Part shown: piece after piece, positions 15,329 through 21,580 of the stretch
Numbering within the stretch: position 1 is the first letter of the stretch
Layout: every line of letters starts with the position of its first letter
Origin: an uncultured Acetatifactor sp.
GTDB taxonomy: Bacteria; Bacillota; Clostridia; Lachnospirales; Lachnospiraceae
Direction: 5' to 3'
Assembly (NCBI GenBank): GCA_910586515.1
Contig: CAJUGL010000008.1
Span: 1 to 21,580, forward strand
Length of the DNA stretch: 21,580 nt
Notes under the pieces: generated by a model
What the model saw: the letters and a program-made list of their open reading frames with translations, nothing else
Database searches by the model: none
What the model was told of the DNA's origin: nothing
Position numbers and translations under genes: made by a program

Positions 15329-17134
15329 CTACAAGTTTCTGCGGATCACGCGGGTAATTATCCCCACAGCCACCCCGCGCTCTTCATCCAGCCGCGTCAC
15401 CGCAAAGCTTACATCATCCTTCTTTCCGGGAGTCCGGTAATCAAAGCAGGAATGCGCCACCGCATTCACCCCATTGGACAGCCGGATATACACCACTCCC
15501 TTATGCACATCCGTCACCTTCCCCGCATACTTGCTCTGGATGCGGCATTTTTTCAGGTTGTCATGGCTCGTGTTCTGGGACACGCTCTTGATGTCCGCCT
15601 TGACCGCAATCTCCTCCAGGCTGTCCCGGCGCACGCTTAAGACCCTCACCAGAACCTGATCCCCCACGGAGAACCGCTCATGTGCATCCCCAATCCAGTC
15701 CCAGGCAAGGTCACGGGCCATGATGGAGCATTCCACCCCGAAGACCTCCACCCGAAGCACCTTCTCCGCCACCGCAATGACACGGGCCTGCACGATGCGC
15801 CCCTCATGGACACGGTACATCCCCAAGGCATCCGTATCCAGATAGAAGATCTGGCGCTTCTTCAGCATGGCCTCCCTGCGGCTGGCCACCACGCTCCTGG
15901 CTTTGGAGTCGATGCCCTTCACAATGAAGTCGATCTCCGCCCCCAGCATGTTCCCCAGGATCTTGTTCTGCCGCAGCATCAGCTCCGCATACTCCTGCCC
16001 GGAGGGGCTGCGTCCCACGTTGATCATCATCTCCTTCAGGGGGATGACAATCCGGAACCCCTTATAGTCCACGATGGCGATGGTCTTGCCGTTGTCCGTC
16101 TGCTCTATGCCGCCAAGCTGCCCGGTCAGGATTCTTCTGGTGCGGTAGGCATTGTGGATCTCATGCCAGATTACGTCCTCCCGGCTCTCCTCCGTCTCCA
16201 CTTCCCCACGGGCTTCCAGTGTCAACACGGGTGCTTCTGCCCTTTTCCCACCAGTGGTACGGCGGGGCGCAGGGTCTGCCGGGCTTTTTTCTGAAACAGT
16301 GCTGGGTGGCGCTTCCCTTTTCGCCACAGCCGAAGCTTCATCTACAGTTTCTTCTACAGCCACCTCTGCAGTTCCCGTTACGCTTTCCCCTTCTGTTTCA
16401 TCGTATGCTTCATCCCACTCATCCGCCTCTTCCGGGTTCTCTGAATCCAAAGTCAGTGTACCGCCATTATCTGCATCCATATCCGAAAAGTCTTCCGCTA
16501 TCTCCGAATCGCTTTCTTCTGCCGACAGAAGTGTTTCCTCCAGCAACCCCTCTTCCGGTACTGTCTCCGGCTGTACTTCCATCTCTGGCTGTACCTCTAC
16601 CCCCGCATCGTCCGGCTCCCCTGTGGTCTCCGCTTCGTTTTCTGCTTTATCGGATACTGCTTTCTTTTTACGGGAACTGCGCTTAGGTTTTGCCGGAACA
16701 GGTTCTTCAGCAGCTGTCTCCGCAGGGACATCTTCCGATCCTATGGCGTTTTCCGCCAGGCTACCAGCCTCCTCCATCACAGCTGTCTCCTCCTCTTCCC
16801 CGTTTTCATAAATGTCCTTTCCGTCCATGTCCTGCTGCTCTCCGGATTCATCCAGCTGTTCCCTTCCAGGCATTTCCTCCTCTGCATCCTCTGGGGATTC
16901 CATCAGAGCATTTTCCTCTTCCATATAATCTGGCAAAGCATCCTCCCCGGGATTATCTATATCGTCAGCCACATCCCCAGGCTCTTCTCCACCGGATTCC
17001 ATATCAGGATCCATCCCCTCTTCCCTGTAGCCAAATTCTTCCTGCTGTGTCGTGTCTTCCATGAAAGCATCTTTAACGCCTGTTGTTTCCACTGCCAGCT
17101 TATCCACTTCCACTATTTCTTTTTTTCTGCCCAT
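15329..17134 (-). CDS. Conjugative-element protein with S1/OB-fold domains and a long acidic arm
   Basis: About 601 residues. Roughly the first 310 are low-complexity and very rich in Glu, Asp, Ala and Ser, with one basic patch (KPKRSSRKKK); this part is probably disordered. The C-terminal half is folded and holds two or three S1-like OB folds: one around HEGRIVQARVIAVAEKVL to SVGDQVLVRVLSVRRD, and one around YAGKVTDVHKGVVYIRLSNG to the end. S1 folds bind single-stranded nucleic acid. The gene follows the coupling-protein gene on the same strand, so a role in element transfer or maintenance is likely but not shown. I prefer the ATG at 17134 (MGRKKEIVEV), which has AGAGG at good spacing; an ATG at 17161 has none. 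Confidence 0.75.
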   Translation of the reverse strand: MGRKKEIVEVDKLAVETTGVKDAFMEDTTQQEEFGYREEGMDPDMESGGEEPGDVADDIDNPGEDALPDYMEEENALMESPEDAEEEMPGREQLDESGEQQDMDGKDIYENGEEEETAVMEEAGSLAENAIGSEDVPAETAAEEPVPAKPKRSSRKKKAVSDKAENEAETTGEPDDAGVEVQPEMEVQPETVPEEGLLEETLLSAEESDSEIAEDFSDMDADNGGTLTLDSENPEEADEWDEAYDETEGESVTGTAEVAVEETVDEASAVAKREAPPSTVSEKSPADPAPRRTTGGKRAEAPVLTLEARGEVETEESREDVIWHEIHNAYRTRRILTGQLGGIEQTDNGKTIAIVDYKGFRIVIPLKEMMINVGRSPSGQEYAELMLRQNKILGNMLGAEIDFIVKGIDSKARSVVASRREAMLKKRQIFYLDTDALGMYRVHEGRIVQARVIAVAEKVLRVEVFGVECSIMARDLAWDWIGDAHERFSVGDQVLVRVLSVRRDSLEEIAVKADIKSVSQNTSHDNLKKCRIQSKYAGKVTDVHKGVVYIRLSNGVNAVAHSCFDYRTPGKKDDVSFAVTRLDEERGVAVGIITRVIRRNL

Positions 17135-17161
17135 ATATCTGCCTCTCTTTCTTTGAAACAT

Positions 17162-17336
17162 TGATTTTGGTTTACGTTTTTGTCATCCCCTGATTGCAGC
17201 AATCTGGAATCAGGATTTTGCTGTCTTCAACAAGACTGTATTTTTAAGCACGATACACCATGGCGGGCCGGAGCCCATATGTCCCGTGAACCAAGCCCTT
17301 ACCGGGCCTGCCATCCTCTTCGGTACACTCAGATGC
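17162..17336. other. Intergenic gap inside the conjugative block
   Basis: This 175-base gap contains the palindrome GATTGC-A-GCAATC (near 17193-17205), inside a longer CTGATT/AATCAG pairing at 17191-17214. It may be a regulator site or hairpin between the coupling-protein gene and the S1-domain gene. No coding region is seen. Confidence 0.3.
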
Positions 17337-19571
17337 CTACAACATAATAGAATCCTTATCTGTAAGCACTACCCCGGCAGGCTGTGCTGATCCTGTTTTT
17401 GTGCCAGGCTCTGTCTTCGGTTTCTGCCTGCCCGTGGTTCTGCTCTCTTTCCCCGGAGCTGCACCCTCCGGAATTGTACCCTCTGTAACTGCATCCCCTG
17501 ATGCTTTTTTCTCCGCTGTCTGTCCTGCTGCATTCTTAGCCGATGCTTTGGGTGATGCTTTTGATGCTGTTCTGGGTGCCGCCTTTGCCTCCTTTCCCAG
17601 ATCCTGCGGCACTGCCCCTGCTCCACCCTCAGGGAGAGTCTGCCTGTCCTCCGCTTTCCGTGTCCCTGCTTTTTCCTCCCTGGCATTCTGCACCTTGTTC
17701 TTCTGTGGCTCTGCACCTTTCTGCACTGTTGTCTTCTGTGCTGCTGTCTTCTGCGTCCCCGCCCGGTTCTGTGTCTCCATTTTCTTCTGTGGCTCTTCTT
17801 TCCGTGTCCCTGCTCTCTTCCCCTCTGCCTCCATCTCCATCCGCCGCCACTCCGGCACATGGGCAGATGCCTTGCAGGAGCGCAGCAGCGGATAATCCGG
17901 ATGCTTCGAGTAGTCCATCTTGTCCACCTTCAGGGTCTTTTTCCCCCGGATGATGACCAGTGCCTTGTCGATGGGCAGCCGCAGCACCTCGTCTGGAGTC
18001 AGCACGGGCCGCTTCCCCACGCCGCTGGTCTCCCGGAACTCCGGCGTATAGTTGGAGATCCGCCACGTCCCCAGCTGCTTCGACCTGCTGGAGACCGCCA
18101 CGCTGGCAAGCCCGGTTCGGGAGGAGACAAACTCCGCCGTCAGCGGATCCGTACACCCCAGGAAAAGCTGCACGTCCGCATTCCCCAGAATCTCCTGCCA
18201 GAGGTTCTGCGGGTACCGGTTCTGCAGCCCCGCAAGGTTCTGGAACACGCAGGACATGGAGATGTTCCGGGAACGGATCACGCTCAGGCGCCGGGACAGA
18301 TCGGGGATGGTGCCACAGGCGGTCAGTTCCTCCCCCAGCACATGGACCGGCACCGAAAGCTTTCCGCCCTCGCAGTTCTTATCCGCATACCGTACCAGCT
18401 TGATGAACACGAATGACAGGAACAGGGACGCAAGGAAGTCAAAGGTGCTGTCCTGGTCGCTGGTCACCAGGAAGTAAGCGCACGGCTCCTGCCCCGGCAG
18501 CTCCAGGTCGATCTCATCCCGTGCCGTAATCTTCCTGATCAGCTCCGACTGGAACACCTGCAGGCGGCTCCCCAGCCCAATCACCACGCCGCTGCGCACC
18601 GAATCTGATGCCTGTTTGAACAGGCTGTAAGGGGCCTTCGCCGGATGGGTCGCGGGCAGCACGTCAAACAGGCTGTTCAGCGCCGTCTCGGAATTCAGGG
18701 TAAGCAGCTGGTAGACCTGCCCCATGTTCCGGCTCTCCTCCGGATACCCCTTGTCAACATACAGAACCAATGCCTTAAGTAAGTTCATCTCAGCCGAATC
18801 CCAAAAATGATCCCCTTTACTGTCCCCTTTCGTGTTGCGGATGATGACATCCACAAACAGCTGTGCCATCAGTTCCTGCCCCTCTACCTCCGCAAGGCAG
18901 TTCCAGGAATCTGAATTCTCCGGGTTCACAAGATTGAACACCTTCACCACATACCCCTTGTCCCGCAGGTACTCGCTGGACTTCTCATACAGCTCACTTT
19001 TCGGGTCACAAATGATGAGCGACTCCCCCCTGGAAACTCCCTGCAGGATACGGTTCATGCAGAAAGACCTGGTCTTCATGCTGCCGCTTGCGCCGTAGAC
19101 CGCAAGGTTGCTGTTGAGCCGGGTCCTCTCCGGCACACAGACAAACTTCCTGTCCAGCATCCCCAGCACGATTCCCCTGCAGCGCCGCAGGTCGCCAACC
19201 AGGTCAAGCACGCCCTCCATCTCCTTCCGTCCCATCCACCCGGAAGTGCCGTATGTCCCCCTGGCGGAATAGGTGAAGTTCCTGTCCTCGTCATACTCCC
19301 CGGCATCGCTGTAGCCAATCCGCATGACCAGCAGGAGCAGCACCGCAAGGAGCCCGATGCAGATAAATATCCCATAAATGCCATAGGGCGGACGCAACGC
19401 CGCCTGGAAACAGGCTGCAATCTTCGGGGATGCCATCAAGGGGGCGGTGCCGTCCCCCGGGCTCCCCCCGCCCTCCTTCCACAGGGCATAATTTCCGATG
19501 AACTGGGCCAGGTAGCCGCCCACATACAGGATGGCAGCCACCGCTATGGGCGCAACCACCAGCCCTTTCAT
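17337..19571 (-). CDS. VirD4/TraG-type conjugal coupling protein
   Basis: A 744-residue type IV coupling ATPase that would link the DNA-relaxase complex to the mating channel at the inner membrane. Two membrane segments lie near residues 4-26 and 66-85. Walker A is GASGSMKT (160-167), followed by CDPKSELYE. The Walker B region reads VHVLGEELTACGTIPDL (409-425) where many TraG proteins have LDEFANxG, so Asp is replaced by Glu or Gly depending on alignment; I believe this is a variant seen in related elements. SRNISMSCVFQNLAGLQNRY and LFLGCTD are typical. The last 160 residues are a low-complexity tail rich in Lys, Gln, Ala and Thr. GAGG lies six bases before the ATG, 14 bases after the upstream gene ends. 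Confidence 0.93.
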   Translation of the reverse strand: MKGLVVAPIAVAAILYVGGYLAQFIGNYALWKEGGGSPGDGTAPLMASPKIAACFQAALRPPYGIYGIFICIGLLAVLLLLVMRIGYSDAGEYDEDRNFTYSARGTYGTSGWMGRKEMEGVLDLVGDLRRCRGIVLGMLDRKFVCVPERTRLNSNLAVYGASGSMKTRSFCMNRILQGVSRGESLIICDPKSELYEKSSEYLRDKGYVVKVFNLVNPENSDSWNCLAEVEGQELMAQLFVDVIIRNTKGDSKGDHFWDSAEMNLLKALVLYVDKGYPEESRNMGQVYQLLTLNSETALNSLFDVLPATHPAKAPYSLFKQASDSVRSGVVIGLGSRLQVFQSELIRKITARDEIDLELPGQEPCAYFLVTSDQDSTFDFLASLFLSFVFIKLVRYADKNCEGGKLSVPVHVLGEELTACGTIPDLSRRLSVIRSRNISMSCVFQNLAGLQNRYPQNLWQEILGNADVQLFLGCTDPLTAEFVSSRTGLASVAVSSRSKQLGTWRISNYTPEFRETSGVGKRPVLTPDEVLRLPIDKALVIIRGKKTLKVDKMDYSKHPDYPLLRSCKASAHVPEWRRMEMEAEGKRAGTRKEEPQKKMETQNRAGTQKTAAQKTTVQKGAEPQKNKVQNAREEKAGTRKAEDRQTLPEGGAGAVPQDLGKEAKAAPRTASKASPKASAKNAAGQTAEKKASGDAVTEGTIPEGAAPGKESRTTGRQKPKTEPGTKTGSAQPAGVVLTDKDSIML

Positions 19572-19585
19572 TAATTTCCTCTTGT

Positions 19586-20725
19586 CTATGGGAAGAACCT
19601 CCTTTCAAATTTTTCAAAACTGATTGCGGAAAGCTCCACCTGCCCGCCGCAGAAATAGGCCAGTGCCTCTTTCTGGAAATCAAAACAGATGATGGTCCCC
19701 CGCCTGTCCTGCAGCTGCAGCGCCGTACAGAACCGGTTGATACGGGGGATATCCAAAAAATACCCGAACAGTACAGGGTCACCATTTTCGTCCACGGCAT
19801 CATTCTCCACGGTAAGTCCCCCGTCCCGCTCATGCAGCCCCTGCATCAAAATCCTGTCCAGTTCCGCATTACGCCCGGCATCGCACAGCAGCCTCAGCAG
19901 CACATCGCCCTGGTGGTCATTGGTCAGGTAATAGAAATGCCCATAGTTCCCATCCAGCAGGAAAAAGCAGCGTGTCTGGCTGTCCCCGTCCGTAAGGATG
20001 CTGCAGAAAGGCTCCATCCCGTCCCCAAACAAAAGCCCTGAAACTTCCATGCCCCCATACCTGTCCGGTAAGCGCTGGCAGCACAATACCATCTTAAGAA
20101 ACGTCTGCGCCCTCTGCTCTGCCCGGTAGTCCCATTTCGCACCGCAGGGCCCGCCATTGTACACAAGGAAGACCCCGGACGGGGCGAGCAGCACCCCCGT
20201 CATCCGGGAGCTGCGTATCTTGACCGTATCTATGCCCATCTCCTTCACCTCCCGGGAACTGTAGAACGCCGCACCCTCAGGGCAGGGAGCCCGGGCCTCC
20301 CCTTCCGCAAACACATGGGGCTTCTCATCCCGGAACACCGCCACCCCCGCATTCCCCATAGCCACATAAGAACCCGCAATCCTGTGCAGCCGCAGCCGCC
20401 TTCGCACCTCGCTCTTCAGCATGTTCGTGTCCCCTTTCCCCGTCAGGTGGAAAGCGAACCTCTCCGGTTCTTCCTCCAGCAGGAGCCTTTTCGCCCTCCT
20501 CCCCAGACGATAGCCACGGAGTCCGTCCTGGTAATAAGTCCGCAGGAGCTTTTCCTTCTTCAGCATCCATATGACCGTGCTTTTGTAACTTTCGCTCCCG
20601 GGAAGACGCCCCATCAGACCAGCCGGGAACTCACCGCACACAGCGGTCAATGCCAGCAGATGATAGCCCAAAGTCTCCTGCCCGGGAAGCACTTTCCTGT
20701 CCGCCAGACGCACCACCTCCTCCAC
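19586..20725 (-). CDS. Conjugative-element protein with winged-helix-like N-terminus (replication-relaxation-like?)
   Basis: A 379-residue protein directly upstream of the coupling-protein gene and clearly in the same operon. Residues 15-85 look like a winged helix: LALTAVCGEFPAGLMGRL, then STVIWMLKKEKLLRTYYQD, then GYRLGRRAKRLLL. This is the pattern of replication-relaxation family proteins found in mobile elements, but the match is by feel. The rest (KSEVRRRLRLHRIAGSYVAM and onward) has mixed strands and helices and no motif I can name. The GTG at 20725 has no Shine-Dalgarno. The same frame stays open upstream to just after the previous gene's stop, without an ATG, so the true start is uncertain. 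Confidence 0.65.
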   Translation of the reverse strand: MEEVVRLADRKVLPGQETLGYHLLALTAVCGEFPAGLMGRLPGSESYKSTVIWMLKKEKLLRTYYQDGLRGYRLGRRAKRLLLEEEPERFAFHLTGKGDTNMLKSEVRRRLRLHRIAGSYVAMGNAGVAVFRDEKPHVFAEGEARAPCPEGAAFYSSREVKEMGIDTVKIRSSRMTGVLLAPSGVFLVYNGGPCGAKWDYRAEQRAQTFLKMVLCCQRLPDRYGGMEVSGLLFGDGMEPFCSILTDGDSQTRCFFLLDGNYGHFYYLTNDHQGDVLLRLLCDAGRNAELDRILMQGLHERDGGLTVENDAVDENGDPVLFGYFLDIPRINRFCTALQLQDRRGTIICFDFQKEALAYFCGGQVELSAISFEKFERRFFP

Positions 20726-20845
20726 GCTTTTTACCGTGGCGGCTAAAGACTTGGGTAAGCTCAGCCGCCATGCCTCTCCGGCACCGCCCTGTTTCCGGCA
20801 TTCCCGCCATTTCAGGGCACATGATGTAAAAAATCTGCAAAACCG

Positions 20846-21508
20846 TCAAAAATCTGATATGGATTTTACCTGCTTTTCCCTGTCCGCAAGCCATCCGGCA
20901 AAGCGGTTCTTCTCCATGATATAGACATTGGTGCCGTCCTTGTCCCCCAGTTCCGTGGTGTTGTACGCATCACAAAGCAGGCCGCTGTCGTCCGCCATCA
21001 CATAAAGCGCAATCACATCCAGAATCTGCTTCTGTTGCTGGTTGTCGTAGTCCCGGATGCGCCAGTCCGGCAGCTCATGGTCATACACATGGGACACGCA
21101 CACCACGCATTCCCGGAACCTGGGCAGGGGGTTCTCCTCCCCATACTGCCCCAATGCCGCATGGAGCGGGTCAAGCAGGAATATCCCGCTCTGGCGTATC
21201 TTCTTTTTGGGGAGCAGCCGCGGCAGCGCCACCCGGAAGATGCCTTCCTCATATCCCACTTCAATGCCGTGGACTTCCGCCGCCTTCACAAGGTATTCCG
21301 CCCTGGGCACGCCGGTGGACGCATACAAAAGGTTCCGCAGCTGGCAGGCGATTCCCTCCGCACGCAGCGCTGCCTCCGTTGACATGGTCTCGTAGTTTTC
21401 CGGATACCGCTGTATGTCCACGGAATCCATGGCGCAGATGCTGCTGTTCAGGCGCCGCATGTTGTTCTGGATATCCGCAATCCTGCGTGAAATGATTTTT
21501 CTGTCCAA
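20846..21508 (-). CDS. Small conserved conjugative-element protein of unknown function (DUF6100-like?)
   Basis: A 220-residue soluble protein. It starts at TTG (21508) behind a clear GGAGG with an eight-base spacer. Its N-terminus is helical (ISRRIADIQNNMRRLNSS), the middle contains LLYASTGVPRAEYLVKAAEV, and near residues 135-150 it has VVCVSHVYDHELPDWRIRDY. No catalytic motif is evident. I recall similar proteins in Lachnospiraceae integrative elements, possibly annotated DUF6100, but cannot confirm this. It leads the block of same-strand genes that includes the coupling protein. The 72 bases to its right are too short to show the next gene; another frame ends in a TAG near 21555 and may be the tail of one. 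Confidence 0.65.
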   Translation of the reverse strand: MDRKIISRRIADIQNNMRRLNSSICAMDSVDIQRYPENYETMSTEAALRAEGIACQLRNLLYASTGVPRAEYLVKAAEVHGIEVGYEEGIFRVALPRLLPKKKIRQSGIFLLDPLHAALGQYGEENPLPRFRECVVCVSHVYDHELPDWRIRDYDNQQQKQILDVIALYVMADDSGLLCDAYNTTELGDKDGTNVYIMEKNRFAGWLADREKQVKSISDF

Positions 21509-21580
21509 AATATATCCCTCCAGTCTTTCCTGATAAAATATGTTTCCGGCTATAGGAGCCGTCTGCTTCTGTCCTTTATA

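Noticed and set aside
16152..16811. A 219-codon plus-strand open frame rich in Ser, Ala and Pro
   Set aside because: It is antisense to the acidic low-complexity arm of the S1-domain protein. Repetitive GC-rich codons on one strand keep other frames open; it has no ribosome site or family resemblance.
17369..18416. Several long open frames on both strands over the coupling-protein gene
   Set aside because: They are shadow frames of a GC-rich gene with clear VirD4 motifs; their compositions are extreme (Arg/Gln or Pro/Cys rich) and they lack start signals.
1..21580. tRNA, rRNA, known riboswitches and CRISPR arrays
   Set aside because: I looked for cloverleaf-like segments, rRNA-like conserved stretches and regular repeat-spacer arrays and saw none that I could support.

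Overview
The window looks like accessory DNA from a gut-type Firmicute, most likely a Lachnospiraceae/Clostridia relative. Shine-Dalgarno sites are strong, all intact genes lie on the minus strand, and the transposase remnants and VirD4-type conjugation gene are of kinds common there. This placement is an inference from gene content.

Layout. (1) Positions 1-1290 are an insertion-sequence graveyard: three broken genes, including a frameshifted IS630-type transposase. (2) Positions 1296-13620, read right to left, form a peptide-modification (RiPP-like) cassette: a fused acetyl-CoA carboxylase carboxyltransferase, a SPASM radical SAM enzyme, a small acyl carrier protein, a 30-residue Cys-containing peptide too short for ordinary gene calling, a subtilisin-like protease fused to a P-loop domain, a beta-lactamase-fold hydrolase, two ABC exporter half-transporters and a BtrH/C39-like protein. 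Most of it is very AT-rich; the ABC pair is less so. A truncated transposase sits between the peptide and the protease gene. (3) Positions 13621-15320 hold a 102-bp MITE with a perfect 8-bp target duplication, a degraded transposase, and a 280-bp element whose ends are built like Tn7-family ends. (4) Positions 15329-21508 are a GC-rich block from an integrative conjugative element: an S1-domain protein with a long acidic arm, a VirD4/TraG coupling protein, a winged-helix-like protein and a small conserved protein.

How the genes may work together. The radical SAM enzyme probably modifies the short peptide, perhaps with the carrier protein as partner. The protease/P-loop fusion and the beta-lactamase-like protein may trim, fold or finish it, and the ABC pair may export it. 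This set resembles the clostridial Cys-rich peptide cassette that I recall from TIGRFAM descriptions (CLI_3235-type precursor, CcpM radical SAM maturase, ACP-related protein, TIGR04066 protein). The carboxyltransferase and the BtrH-like protein hint at an acyl-transfer step not explained by a plain radical-SAM peptide pathway. No biotin carboxylase, biotin carrier or ketosynthase is present in the window.
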